Of a DNA stretch of 64,000 nt, positions 9,170 to 18,296 are shown piece by piece. The notes below the pieces were generated by a model. It was not told where the DNA came from. It was given only the letters and a program-made list of their open reading frames with translations, and made no database searches. Source of the stretch: DASXUG01 sp036504995 (lineage in GTDB: Bacteria; Pseudomonadota; Gammaproteobacteria; Burkholderiales; Methylophilaceae); assembly GCA_036504995.1 (NCBI GenBank), contig DASXUG010000005.1, positions 337,564 to 401,563 of the forward strand, given 5' to 3'. Each line of letters begins with the position of its first letter. The stretch's first letter is position 1. The translations under genes and the position numbers were made by a program.

Positions 9170-9562
9170 ATGGGTTTGTTTGATAGCGTAGCAGGTGCCG
9201 TATTAGGTAAGCTGGGTGGCGAACAAGGTAGTATGGCACAAATGGCAATAGAACTTTTAAATCAGCACGGTGGCTTGAGTGGTGTTTTAGACAAGTTCAA
9301 AGAAGGCGGCTTAGCTAGTCAAGTTGCTTCATGGGTGGGTACTGGTGAAAATATGCAAATTTCTGGAGATCAAATCGCTCAAGTGTTAGGTAATGGTCAA
9401 CTTGCAGAAATGGCTGCAAAATTTGGTATTACACCTGATGTGCTTGCCAGCCAGCTAGCGCAGCATCTACCAAGTGTGGTTGATAAATTGACACCTGATG
9501 GTTCGGTTCCAGCTGATACGTCAGGCATTCTTGGTCAATTAATGGGTATGCTTAAATCATAA
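9170..9562 (+). CDS. YidB-like protein (DUF937 family)
   Basis: A 130-residue protein of unknown function. It begins MGLFDSVAGAVLGKLGG and contains the Gly-rich helix pair GGLSGVLDKFKEGGLASQVASWVGTG, followed by ISGDQIAQVLGNGQLAEMA, the pattern of the E. coli YidB/DUF937 family. There is no signal peptide or transmembrane segment. AAAGGGAG gives a strong ribosome site before the ATG at 9170. It stands alone, with its own terminator just downstream. Confidence 0.85.
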   Translation: MGLFDSVAGAVLGKLGGEQGSMAQMAIELLNQHGGLSGVLDKFKEGGLASQVASWVGTGENMQISGDQIAQVLGNGQLAEMAAKFGITPDVLASQLAQHLPSVVDKLTPDGSVPADTSGILGQLMGMLKS

Positions 9563-9580
9563 TATTTGGATGTTAGAATC

Positions 9581-9606
9581 AGGGCGCTTGTCGCCCTTTT
9601 TTATTT
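9581..9606 (+). terminator. Rho-independent terminator after the yidB-like gene
   Basis: A 6-bp GC stem AGGGCG/CGCCCT (9581-9586 with 9592-9597), a CTTGT loop and a long T-rich tail. It lies 18 bases after the stop and directly before uppP. Confidence 0.85.
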
Positions 9607-9618
9607 TTGGAATAACTC

Positions 9619-10419
9619 ATGGATTTGATCATTTTACTCAAAGCTTTTATTTTAGGTATCGTCGAAGGCGCTACTGAATTTTTACCTGTGAGTAGCACAG
9701 GGCACCTAATCATCGTAGGTGATTTGCTTAACTTTAATGATGAGCGCGGTAAAGTTTTTGAAATCGTCATTCAATTGGGTGCCATTCTTGCGGTGCTATG
9801 GCAGTACCATGCAAAATTTACGCACGTGATTAGTACGCTAACTAAAGAGGCATCCTCACAACGCTTGGTGATTAACTTATTAGTAGCTTTTATGCCTGCA
9901 GCAGTTTTGGGATTAGCTTTTCACCATGCCATTAAACAATATTTATTTTCGCCTATAACTGTGGCTTATGCCTTAATTGTAGGAGGCATCATGATTTTAG
10001 TTGTTGAGAGAAATCTGCCAAAAGTAGATACGCACAGTGTAGATGAAATGGACTGGAAGCACGCGCTAAAAGTTGGTTGCGTGCAGTGTTTAGCTTTGTT
10101 TCCAGGTTTCTCCCGCGCTGGCGCCACCATTATGGGCGGCTTGCTATTTGGTTTAAGTCGTAAAACTGCCACTGAGTTCTCATTTTTCTTGGCGATACCC
10201 ATCATGGTAGCGGCTACTGTGCTTGATGTTGCTAAGAGTGGCAGCTTATTAAGTAAAGATGATATTGGTATTTTCGCGGTAGGATTTGTGACAGCATTTA
10301 TTAGCGCCTTAATTGCAGTACGGGTGCTGATTCGCTTTGTCTCTAACAATGATTTTAAAGTGTTTGCCTGGTATCGCATTGTGTTTGGCATACTGGTGTT
10401 AGCGTATTTTTGGAAATAA
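9619..10419 (+). CDS. uppP: Undecaprenyl-diphosphate phosphatase
   Basis: Integral inner-membrane enzyme that recycles the lipid carrier for peptidoglycan by dephosphorylating undecaprenyl-PP (BacA/UppP family). It has 266 residues and about eight membrane spans. The two inverted-repeat signatures are present: EGATEFLPVSSTGHLI near residues 17-32, and PGFSRAGATIMGGLLFGL near 164-181. It lies 26 bases upstream of the AsmA-type gene, and the two may be cotranscribed. Confidence 0.96.
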   Translation: MDLIILLKAFILGIVEGATEFLPVSSTGHLIIVGDLLNFNDERGKVFEIVIQLGAILAVLWQYHAKFTHVISTLTKEASSQRLVINLLVAFMPAAVLGLAFHHAIKQYLFSPITVAYALIVGGIMILVVERNLPKVDTHSVDEMDWKHALKVGCVQCLALFPGFSRAGATIMGGLLFGLSRKTATEFSFFLAIPIMVAATVLDVAKSGSLLSKDDIGIFAVGFVTAFISALIAVRVLIRFVSNNDFKVFAWYRIVFGILVLAYFWK

Positions 10420-10445
10420 TAAAACTAACGATGTAGAGGTGCGTA

Positions 10446-13223
10446 ATGAAAAATATCATTAAATATTTATCCTTTGGCATTGATGGCTTAATCGTCTTGC
10501 TTTTGGCGGTGGTTGCGTTTGTGGCAGCTACCTTTAACCCTAATGATTACAAGCCCTATATCGTTAAAATGGTGCAAGAGAAAAAGCAACGTACCTTACA
10601 TATTGATGGTGATATCAAGCTTACGTTTTGGCCAAAAATTGGTGCTGACTTAGGTAAGCTCTCACTGTCTGAACACAATAGCGATGCCCAATTTGCCTCT
10701 ATGAACAGCGCTAAAGTTTCGCTGGCCGTGCTGCCTTTGCTCAAAAAAGAGTTGGTGGTTGATACCGTGTATGTGGATGGTGTAACTGCTAATATCATCC
10801 GTCACAAGGATGGCACTACCAACTTTGATGATTTAATGAGCAAAGACGATGAAGAGTCACAAAAAATTAAGTTCGATATTGATGGCGTTCACGTCACCAA
10901 CGCAGCAGTCAACTTAAGCGACGAAATGACTGACGCAAAATATAGCGTCAGCAAATTCAATCTCACCACTGGGCATGTGGCACTTAAACAGCCGTTTGAT
11001 CTTGCGACAGATTTTGAGTTAGCCGCCAGCAAGCCATTCATTAATGCCAAAGCCAATATCAAAGGCAACTTTATGGCTGATCCAGACGCCAAGCATTTTG
11101 TAGCGAAAAGTTTAGATGCGCTTGTAACGGGCGATTTGGTGACAGTAAAAAATGCCAACGTCAAAGTTTCGGGGGATGTTGATGTTAAGCCTGAAAATAT
11201 GGAGTTTTTGCTAGATAGTCTAAAACTTGCTGTTTCGGGTGATATGAGCGGCGCAAAACTCGCTGGCGAATTAAATGCGCCTAGTTTGAAAATATTAAAA
11301 GATGAAATTAGTGGCAAAGAGGCTTCGCTTACCTTCTCGCAAGATAAAGCAGGTCAGACCATGCAAGCGAAGGTAACACTTGCTGACATTAAAGGTTCGC
11401 CACAAGCCTTTCAAAGCGGTGGTGTAAAAGCGGATATTACTAGCAAAAATGGTAGCGACAGCATGCAAGCCAATATTGTGCTGGCAGATATTAAAGGTTC
11501 ACTCAAAGCCGTGCAAAGTAGCGGCGTAAGTGGCACCATCAATATGAAGCAAGGTGCGCGCACGGTGGATGGTAAGTTTTCTTCACCTTTTAGCGGCAAT
11601 ATTGAGGAGATGATTTTTGATCTACCTAAATTAGCTGGCAATTTAGATGTTAAAGATCCAACCTTGCCTAATGGCGCGGTTAAAGGTGATTTTGCGCTTA
11701 AAGTACACGCGGATGTTAAAAAGCAACAGGTCGCCAGCAATTTTGATTTGAACCTCGATAATACAAAATTGAATGGTGATGTTGCAGTGACTAGCTTTAG
11801 CAAACCTAACATCAAATTCAACTTAAATGCAGACACCTTGGACATTAACAAGTTAATGGGTAGTAAAACGGCATCTAGCAACACAGATAAATCAACAAAA
11901 TCTAAACCTACAGATTTATCTGCTTTGAGCCAATTATTGCTAGATGGTCATGTCACAATTAACCAGTTGATCTACGATAAATACCATCTATCAGGCATCA
12001 ACTTTGGCATTAAAGCAGATGGTACGCAGTTAAATATCAATCCGTTCGCGGTTAAGTTTGATGAAACTAATATTAAAGGCGGCTTTGGTATTAGCCGATT
12101 TGCTAAGCCCATTTACCATTTTGATTTAGATATTGATAAATTAGATGCTGATAAATACATCACCAAAACTGATGCCAAAGCGCCACAAACCAAAGCTGAC
12201 CCGAATGCGCCTATTGACCTAAGCGCGCTTAAGACAATTAATGCGGATGGAGAGTTGCGCGTGGGCTGGTTAAAATTAGCTAACGTAAAATCTACCAATG
12301 TGCGCATCAAGTTACAAGCGGATGAAGGTGTGGCGCAACTTGCACCATTTTCAGCTAATTTGTACGAAGGTAGCATGAACGGTTCGCTACGCGTCGATGC
12401 ACGCAGTACCCCTAGTATTGCCTTTAAGCAAAACATGACAGGTATTGCGATTGGTCCGCTACTCGTCGATTCCATCAACAACGACATGCTAGAAGGTAAA
12501 GGTACTTTAACTGTAGATGTCACCACGCAGGGTAACACCGTGGGTGCACTAAAAAAGTCTCTCGCGGGTACCGCTGGGCTAAATTTAGCTGATGGCGCGG
12601 TCAAAGGGATTGATATTGCTGGTAAGTATCGAGAGTTAAAATCTAAAATTAATATTTTAAAAACGCAAACTAGCGTAGCTTCAGATCAAAAACAGAAAAC
12701 TGACTTTAGTGAAATGAAAGCCAGTTTCAATATTAAAAATGGCGTGGCACACAACGATGACCTCACCATGAAAGCCCCATTGTTTCGCTTAGCGGGTACG
12801 GGTGATGTTGATATTGGCAATGAGTCTCTCAACTATACTGCCAAGCCAACTCTGGTTAAAACACTCAAAGGGCAAGAAGGCGCTGATTTGAACGCACTTG
12901 ATGGCTTAACTATTCCAGTGAAAGTGTCAGGCACATTCTCAGCACCTAAGTATGGGATTGATTACTCAGCTGTAGGCGTGGCGCTTGCGAAAAGTAGCCT
13001 TACCGATAAACTTGGAGGTAGCAACAATCAGGCGGTCAAAGATTTGCTAGGCGGCAATAAAGAAGATGCGCTCAAATCACTACTTGGTGGTAAGAAAAAA
13101 GAGGCTCCAGCAGCCGATGCAACTGGTGCTGCGCCAACGACTGAGCCAGCCCCAGCCGAGGCCAAGCCAGAATCTGCAGAAGACAAGGCTAAGAAAAAAC
13201 TCAACAAGATCCTTGGTTTTTAA
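10446..13223 (+). CDS. AsmA-family envelope protein
   Basis: A large (925-residue) protein with one N-terminal membrane anchor (about residues 10-28, IDGLIVLLLAVVAFVAATF). A long periplasmic beta-rich body follows. AsmA/TamB-like proteins are thought to move phospholipids to, or affect assembly of, the outer membrane. The N-terminal block NPNDYKPYIVKMVQEKKQRT and the C-terminal region near residues 700-850 (GTAGLNLADGAVKGIDIA) match AsmA. The tail from about 880 is rich in Ala, Pro, Glu and Lys. Near-repeated blocks around 290-370 (VTLADIKGSPQAFQSGGV, then IVLADIKGSLKAVQSSGV) look like an internal duplication. Confidence 0.88.
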   Translation: MKNIIKYLSFGIDGLIVLLLAVVAFVAATFNPNDYKPYIVKMVQEKKQRTLHIDGDIKLTFWPKIGADLGKLSLSEHNSDAQFASMNSAKVSLAVLPLLKKELVVDTVYVDGVTANIIRHKDGTTNFDDLMSKDDEESQKIKFDIDGVHVTNAAVNLSDEMTDAKYSVSKFNLTTGHVALKQPFDLATDFELAASKPFINAKANIKGNFMADPDAKHFVAKSLDALVTGDLVTVKNANVKVSGDVDVKPENMEFLLDSLKLAVSGDMSGAKLAGELNAPSLKILKDEISGKEASLTFSQDKAGQTMQAKVTLADIKGSPQAFQSGGVKADITSKNGSDSMQANIVLADIKGSLKAVQSSGVSGTINMKQGARTVDGKFSSPFSGNIEEMIFDLPKLAGNLDVKDPTLPNGAVKGDFALKVHADVKKQQVASNFDLNLDNTKLNGDVAVTSFSKPNIKFNLNADTLDINKLMGSKTASSNTDKSTKSKPTDLSALSQLLLDGHVTINQLIYDKYHLSGINFGIKADGTQLNINPFAVKFDETNIKGGFGISRFAKPIYHFDLDIDKLDADKYITKTDAKAPQTKADPNAPIDLSALKTINADGELRVGWLKLANVKSTNVRIKLQADEGVAQLAPFSANLYEGSMNGSLRVDARSTPSIAFKQNMTGIAIGPLLVDSINNDMLEGKGTLTVDVTTQGNTVGALKKSLAGTAGLNLADGAVKGIDIAGKYRELKSKINILKTQTSVASDQKQKTDFSEMKASFNIKNGVAHNDDLTMKAPLFRLAGTGDVDIGNESLNYTAKPTLVKTLKGQEGADLNALDGLTIPVKVSGTFSAPKYGIDYSAVGVALAKSSLTDKLGGSNNQAVKDLLGGNKEDALKSLLGGKKKEAPAADATGAAPTTEPAPAEAKPESAEDKAKKKLNKILGF

Positions 13224-13238
13224 TGCAGTCAGCTTTAA

Positions 13239-14282
13239 ATGAGTGACTTTGCCACTCGCCTGATAGCCTGGCAAAAACTATACGGTCGCCATGATTTACC
13301 TTGGCAAAATACGCGTGATCCCTATGCGATTTGGGTATCTGAGATTATGCTGCAACAAACTCAGGTTACGGCAGTAATTGGATACTATCGGCGTTTTATG
13401 CAACGCTTCCCCACCATCAAGTCACTCGCAGATGCCGAACAGGAAGAAGTAATGCAACATTGGAGCGGCTTGGGTTATTACTCTAGAGCTCGCAATCTGC
13501 ACAAGTCCGCACAAACCATTATGGATGATCATGATGGCGAGTTTCCGCAAGATTTTGAGACGATACAGACGCTATCAGGCATTGGACGCTCGACAGCTGC
13601 AGCCATTGCTTCATTCGCATTTAATCAAGTACAAACCATATTAGATGGTAATGTTAAGCGTGTGCTGGCGCGTTATTTTGTGGTTCATGGCTGGCCAAGT
13701 GCGCCAAAAGTAGAAAAACAATTGTGGTCATTGGCCGAATCGTTATTGCCAAAGACCGATATGGTCGCTTATACCCAAGGCTTAATGGATTTAGGCGCAA
13801 CCCTTTGTACAAGAAGTAAGCCAAAGTGCAGTGCTTGCCCACTCAGTACCAGTTGCGGTGCATTAGCACAAAATCTCACCAAGGACTTACCCACATCTAA
13901 ACCTAAAACCATCAGCCCACAAAAACAAACCACAATGTTATTGCTGCTGCATGGTAATGAAGTATTGCTGGAGAAGCGCCCACAAAGTGGGATTTGGGGA
14001 GGCTTGTGGAGCTTGCCAGAAATTGCAGAGCACGAAATTGCAGCTGAAGTAGCGTTAAGACGATTTGCTTTTGAGGTGGAATCTGAAGAGCCGCTCGCAA
14101 TCGTTAATCATGCCTTTACGCACTTTAAACTTGCCATTACTCCGCAGCCTTGTCGCTTAATCAGCAAACCACAGCATGTCAACGCACCTAATTTAATTTG
14201 GCTGAGTATAGACGATGCTATCAGCGCAGCAATCCCCACCCCTGTAAGAAATATTCTGCTTTCTACTCGGCAAACCGTCTAA
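13239..14282 (+). CDS. mutY: A/G-specific adenine glycosylase
   Basis: Removes adenine mispaired with 8-oxoguanine in base excision repair. It has 347 residues. Catalytic Glu35 is in IWVSEIMLQQTQV and Asp136 in ILDGNVKRVLAR. The helix-hairpin-helix reads TLSGIGRSTAAAI. The 4Fe-4S cysteines are C190, C197, C200 and C206 with the standard 6-2-5 spacing. A C-terminal MutT-like recognition domain starts near residue 230 (LLLLHGNEVLLEKRPQSGIW). It starts 15 bases after the asmA-type stop, without a strong ribosome site. All key residues are intact. Confidence 0.96.
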   Translation: MSDFATRLIAWQKLYGRHDLPWQNTRDPYAIWVSEIMLQQTQVTAVIGYYRRFMQRFPTIKSLADAEQEEVMQHWSGLGYYSRARNLHKSAQTIMDDHDGEFPQDFETIQTLSGIGRSTAAAIASFAFNQVQTILDGNVKRVLARYFVVHGWPSAPKVEKQLWSLAESLLPKTDMVAYTQGLMDLGATLCTRSKPKCSACPLSTSCGALAQNLTKDLPTSKPKTISPQKQTTMLLLLHGNEVLLEKRPQSGIWGGLWSLPEIAEHEIAAEVALRRFAFEVESEEPLAIVNHAFTHFKLAITPQPCRLISKPQHVNAPNLIWLSIDDAISAAIPTPVRNILLSTRQTV

Positions 14283-14421
14283 TCAATTTGTATAATAAAC
14301 TCAGCATTATCCTGCTGATTTAGAGATACGATAAAAATCCCCGTGATAATATCAGAGCTAGTTGCAATGCTTTAGCTAAACGATTTAACATGACAAATAC
14401 GCCAGCGAGATAGGAGTTATC

Positions 14422-14640
14422 ATGCCGTCGCTCTACAAATGCCGTGACGAACGAGTACAGGATGTATTGTTGGCCTATACCAACATCGAAGGCTCTATGC
14501 GCTACTCACTTACGCATGGTGGCAGGCGACTACCCTTTGAACAGTTCGAGTTGCAAATGATGCGTGAAGACAAGGCCTGGGCGATGGCAAGATTGGTTAT
14601 TGATAAAATCATGCGTTTGCCACATATACGTGTTAGATAA
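14422..14640 (+). CDS. Unrecognised 72-residue protein
   Basis: I do not recognise this protein. It is hydrophilic and basic, with no membrane segment and only one Cys. It is probably helical, with EQFELQMMREDKAWAMARLV towards the end. The start is supported by an AGGAG ribosome site 6 bases upstream of ATG 14422. It sits alone in a 370-base stretch between mutY and the convergent yicC. A small hairpin-like sequence (TCAGCA/TGCTGA near 14300) lies between mutY and this gene. Confidence 0.6.
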   Translation: MPSLYKCRDERVQDVLLAYTNIEGSMRYSLTHGGRRLPFEQFELQMMREDKAWAMARLVIDKIMRLPHIRVR

Positions 14641-14651
14641 TAAATTCGCAA

Positions 14652-15518
14652 TTACTCGATATTTTGAATTTGCTCTCGCATCTGTTCAATCAATACCTTT
14701 AAGCTCATAGAGGTCTGCGTAACCTCGGTCGATACCGATTTTGAACCTAGGGTGTTAGCTTCACGATTCAACTCTTGCATTAAAAAATCTAAACGCTTAC
14801 CTGCAGCTACCTTATCATTCAATATACGTTTTACTTCGCTAATATGTGCGCCAAGTCTAGTTAGCTCTTCATCTACATCAGCACGCTGCGCGAATAAAAC
14901 TAACTCTTGCTGCAATCGATCTTCATCAACGGTTTTGAGTACCTCTTGAAACTTAGCGGTCAGCCTTGCTTGATGCGCATGTAATTGCTGTGCTAGTAGT
15001 GGTTTGGCTTGCGTCACCAATTGTTCCATCTCTGCCAGACGTGCAAGAATGATGTCTCTTAATTTTGCGCCTTCTCGTGCGCGCGAGTCTGATAAATCTT
15101 GTAATGCTTCCAGTAACTTGGTCGAAACCTCTGCCTGTAAATCCTCATCCGCATCACTTCCAGTCGCCAGTACCCCTGGCCAGCGCAGAATATCAGCCAT
15201 GCTCATTTGCGGGCTTTGCGGAAAGTGTTGCTGAACATTTTGCGTAAGCTGCGCCAATTGTTGCAATACAGCTACATCAATTTGCATTTCTGCTGCACTT
15301 TGTGTTTTGCGCACTAGGCTCATGCGACATTCGATTTTGCCTCGCCCGATTTTACTGCTGATTAGCTCTCGGGCTAAAGATTCATAAGTGCGTAAATGGT
15401 CATCCAGCTTCATCTGTAGCTCAAGATAGCGATGATTAACTGCGCGTAACTCGATTAAAAGAGTGCCATTTTTGGTCGCATGCTCTAGCGAAGCAAACCC
15501 CGTCATACTGTAAATCAT
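14652..15518 (-). CDS. yicC: YicC-family endoribonuclease
   Basis: Stress-related RNA-processing protein; E. coli YicC is an endoribonuclease implicated in small-RNA turnover. The N-terminal block MIYSMTGFASLE and the Arg-rich LRAVNHRYLELQMKL are family signatures. The C-terminal DUF1732 part holds RLGAHISEVKRIL, GKRLDFLMQELNREANTLGS and EQMREQIQNIE. A further upstream ATG (15533) exists. I chose 15518 because AAGG lies 6 bases ahead of it and because the family starts MIxSMT. The product is 288 residues. Monocistronic, convergent with the 72-residue orphan. Confidence 0.93.
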   Translation of the reverse strand: MIYSMTGFASLEHATKNGTLLIELRAVNHRYLELQMKLDDHLRTYESLARELISSKIGRGKIECRMSLVRKTQSAAEMQIDVAVLQQLAQLTQNVQQHFPQSPQMSMADILRWPGVLATGSDADEDLQAEVSTKLLEALQDLSDSRAREGAKLRDIILARLAEMEQLVTQAKPLLAQQLHAHQARLTAKFQEVLKTVDEDRLQQELVLFAQRADVDEELTRLGAHISEVKRILNDKVAAGKRLDFLMQELNREANTLGSKSVSTEVTQTSMSLKVLIEQMREQIQNIE

Positions 15519-15622
15519 GATAGCCTTATGCATGTAAATTCATCAGTTTAAGATAGTACCAAATCAGCTAGATTCATGCTCAATTAACCACGGGATAAAT
15601 AGTTTAATTATCTATATTACCT

Positions 15623-16567
15623 ATGACATCCAAATACAATCAAGCATTGCCAGATGGACACCAGCTTTTAGACTATACAATTAAAAAAGTCTTAAAAATT
15701 GGCGGCTTTAGTTATGTTTATATCGCTGAAGATGCTGATAAAAACATAGTTGCCATTAAAGAGTATTTGCCTTCAAACTTGGCCGTCCGCAATGATGGAA
15801 TTAACCTAAGTATCGCAAACACAGAGGCGGGACCAAGCTTTCGCCATGGTTTAAAGTGTTTTTTTGAAGAAGGCCGTGCTTTATCAAAAATTGACCACAA
15901 GAACATTGTGCGTGTGCTCAATTTTTTTCGCGCAAACGAGACCGTGTATATGGTGATGAAATATGAGCAGGGCAAATCATTACAAGAGTCTATACTGAAA
16001 CAAAATATACCTGTAAGTGAAGGGTTCGTGCGTCGCGTGTTTAGTGAGCTACTCAACGGATTACGCGAAGTGCATACTCACAAACTATTGCATTTAGACA
16101 TTAAACCTTCGAATATTTATATCCGCCAAGATGGTTCCCCTGTATTGCTAGATTTTGGTTCTGCCAGACAAACCCTGACCGATATAAAGCCTCATCTGGC
16201 GATTAGCTACACACCAGGTTTTGCTTCACCCGAACAATATTCAGATCGTAGTTTACTTGGCCCCTGGAGTGATATTTACAGTATTGGTGCTACCATGTAC
16301 GCTTGCTTATCACGCGCTGCACCGATGGCTGCAAATTTACGCATGGAGAAAGATTTATTAGTGCCAGCTGCGCAAATTGGTAAAGATATTTATTCCAGTA
16401 AGTTGCTCAATATTATTGATCAATGCATGGCGCTGAACCATCTCGAACGACCACAAAGCGTATTTAATTTACAAAAAGCCTTGATTGCGGATATGCCTGT
16501 TAAAAAGAAGGTTAAAAAGCCTAATCTGATGGGCAAAATTAAAAATTACTTGATGCAAGAGTTGTAA
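15623..16567 (+). CDS. Soluble Ser/Thr protein kinase (Hanks type)
   Basis: Phosphorylates proteins on Ser/Thr; the substrate is unknown. It has 314 residues with no membrane segment. The Gly-rich loop reads KIGGFSYVY (25-33), the ATP-anchoring Lys46 is in VAIKEYLP, the catalytic loop HLDIKPSN has Asp159, and DFG is at 177-179. An activation segment ending TPGFASPEQY is followed by SDIYSIGATMYA. The catalytic machinery looks complete. HLD in place of HRD makes it a non-RD kinase. A basic tail rich in Lys closes the protein. It is five bases upstream of the PP2C phosphatase, so the two probably form a reversible phosphorylation pair. Confidence 0.92.
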   Translation: MTSKYNQALPDGHQLLDYTIKKVLKIGGFSYVYIAEDADKNIVAIKEYLPSNLAVRNDGINLSIANTEAGPSFRHGLKCFFEEGRALSKIDHKNIVRVLNFFRANETVYMVMKYEQGKSLQESILKQNIPVSEGFVRRVFSELLNGLREVHTHKLLHLDIKPSNIYIRQDGSPVLLDFGSARQTLTDIKPHLAISYTPGFASPEQYSDRSLLGPWSDIYSIGATMYACLSRAAPMAANLRMEKDLLVPAAQIGKDIYSSKLLNIIDQCMALNHLERPQSVFNLQKALIADMPVKKKVKKPNLMGKIKNYLMQEL

Positions 16568-16572
16568 TTAAA

Positions 16573-17493
16573 ATGAAATTCAGTATTTTTCAGAGTAGTA
16601 AGCAAGGCCCAAGACTCTACAATGAGGATCGCTTAGCTTACTCATACAGTAAAGAGTCTTTACTCATGGTGGTTGCCGATGGTATGGGCGGGCATCATCA
16701 TGGCGAAATGGCAGCTGAACTGGCGGTTAAAATGATGACCGAGGCTTTTCAGAAAGCTGCACTTCCTACATTGAAAAATCCTGCTGAGTTTCTAACGCAA
16801 CAAATTCAACTGATACATAGTGCAATTGCGGCGCTCAAAGAGAGCCGCAGGCTAGCAGAGTCGCCACGCACCACCATTGTCGTTGCTATTGTGCAGCATC
16901 ATTATCTGTATGTAGCACACGTTGGTGATTCTCGCCTCTATCACTTTAGAAGAAAACATCCAATTTATCGTACGGAAGATCATTCGGTGGTGCAGGCGCT
17001 TTACCGCAAGGGCGCTTTAAAAATCGCCAATATTGCACACCATCCAGACCGTCATAAAATATATAACTGTCTTGGTGGTGATACTCAACCTAAAATAGAT
17101 TTAGGCTTAAAGCGCGAACTCAAAAATGGTGACCGTATCCTGTTATGTAGCGACGGGTTGTGGAGCGCATTAACGGATGATGAACTTTGTAAAGTCTTGC
17201 ACTCTGGCCCTGTCAGCGGCGCCGTCAGTTCATTACTCAATTTGGCCGATAATATTGCAGGTGAAATGGGCGATAATATGAGCGCAATTGCGCTTGAGCT
17301 GAGTCATGATGCTAGTGACCCAAGCTGGGTATCTACGGGGACGATGCCTCTAGGTGAAACCACCACCATCATCATGCCACCCACGCATCAAGAAAATCCT
17401 GAATATGCGTTATCGGATGTTGATCTCAGTGATGATGACATTGAGCGAAGAATTGCGGAAATTCAATTAGCCCTCAATAAAACAATTCGCTAA
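16573..17493 (+). CDS. PP2C-family protein phosphatase
   Basis: Mn/Mg-dependent Ser/Thr phosphatase expected to reverse the kinase encoded just upstream. It has 306 residues. Metal-binding motifs are intact: NEDR at 17-20, VADGMGGH with Asp36, LLCSDGLW with Asp194 and GDNMSAIA with Asp234. Residues from about 250 on form an acidic, Thr- and Pro-containing tail that ends in a short helix. There is no transmembrane anchor, so the pair appears cytosolic. Unlike many bacterial kinase-phosphatase loci, no type VI secretion or cell-division genes are adjacent. Confidence 0.92.
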   Translation: MKFSIFQSSKQGPRLYNEDRLAYSYSKESLLMVVADGMGGHHHGEMAAELAVKMMTEAFQKAALPTLKNPAEFLTQQIQLIHSAIAALKESRRLAESPRTTIVVAIVQHHYLYVAHVGDSRLYHFRRKHPIYRTEDHSVVQALYRKGALKIANIAHHPDRHKIYNCLGGDTQPKIDLGLKRELKNGDRILLCSDGLWSALTDDELCKVLHSGPVSGAVSSLLNLADNIAGEMGDNMSAIALELSHDASDPSWVSTGTMPLGETTTIIMPPTHQENPEYALSDVDLSDDDIERRIAEIQLALNKTIR

Positions 17494-17500
17494 GTCAATT

Positions 17501-17524
17501 GCTACAGTCTTTTTGAACTGTAGC
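17501..17524 (+). terminator. Possible terminator hairpin after the kinase-phosphatase pair
   Basis: Perfect 8-bp stem GCTACAGT/ACTGTAGC with an 8-base loop, 8 bases after the phosphatase stop and 40 bases before rph. There is no clean T-run, only TTATAATT, so it is a weak terminator at best. Confidence 0.35.
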
Positions 17525-17563
17525 TTATAATTCCTACTTTATCTGCTTAAGTCAGGAATTGTA

Positions 17564-18295
17564 ATGTCGCCCAGCCAGCCACGTCCAAGCCAACGTCAAC
17601 CCGATCAACTTCGTGCTGTCGAGATCATTCGTCACTACACCAAACATGCCGAAGGCTCGGTGTTAGTCAAATTTGGGGATACGCACGTGTTATGTACCGC
17701 CAGCGTGGAGGAAAAAGTACCTGGCTTCTTAAAAGGCAAAAATCAGGGTTGGGTCACAGCCGAATATGGCATGCTACCTCGCTCAACAGGCAGTCGCATG
17801 GATAGAGAGGCGGCTAAGGGCAAGCAATCTGGCCGCACACAAGAAATCCAGCGCTTGATTGGTCGAAGCTTGCGTGCCGTGATTGATTTGAAAAAACTGG
17901 GTGAGCGCACCATTCACTTTGACTGTGACGTTATTCAAGCAGATGGTGGTACCCGAACTGCCAGCATTACAGGTGCCTACGTTGCGCTACATGACGCCAT
18001 TTCATATCTGATTAAGAACGGCATGATTAAAGAATCTCCGCTCACCAACTCGGTTGCCGCCATTTCAGTTGGCGTATATAAAGACACACCTGTGTTAGAT
18101 TTAGATTACATTGAAGATTCAGACTGCGATACTGATATGAATGTAGTCATGACAGGTAGCGGCGGTTTCGTCGAAATCCAAGGCACGGCTGAAGGTGAAC
18201 CATTTGACCGTGAAACCATGAATCAAATGTTAGATTTGGCCGTGCATGGTATACAACAGCTTCAGCAAAAACAAAATGAAGCATTAGGTATCTAA
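17564..18295 (+). CDS. rph: Ribonuclease PH
   Basis: Phosphate-dependent 3' to 5' exoribonuclease that trims tRNA 3' ends. It has 243 residues, full family length. The N terminus reads RPSQRQPDQLR, the active-site region holds GWVTAEYGMLPRST and GRTQEIQRLIGRSLR, and LDLDYIEDSDCDTDMNVVMT carries the acidic metal ligands. It is the first gene of a compact set: only one base separates its stop from rdgB, as is usual in betaproteobacteria. Confidence 0.96.
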   Translation: MSPSQPRPSQRQPDQLRAVEIIRHYTKHAEGSVLVKFGDTHVLCTASVEEKVPGFLKGKNQGWVTAEYGMLPRSTGSRMDREAAKGKQSGRTQEIQRLIGRSLRAVIDLKKLGERTIHFDCDVIQADGGTRTASITGAYVALHDAISYLIKNGMIKESPLTNSVAAISVGVYKDTPVLDLDYIEDSDCDTDMNVVMTGSGGFVEIQGTAEGEPFDRETMNQMLDLAVHGIQQLQQKQNEALGI

Positions 18296-18296
18296 T

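Noticed and set aside
10889..12604. Several 140-160-codon antisense ORFs within the AsmA-family gene
   Set aside because: They are frames opposite a low-complexity, Lys/Asp/Ala-rich coding region, and their sequences are Leu/Ser-rich with no domain.
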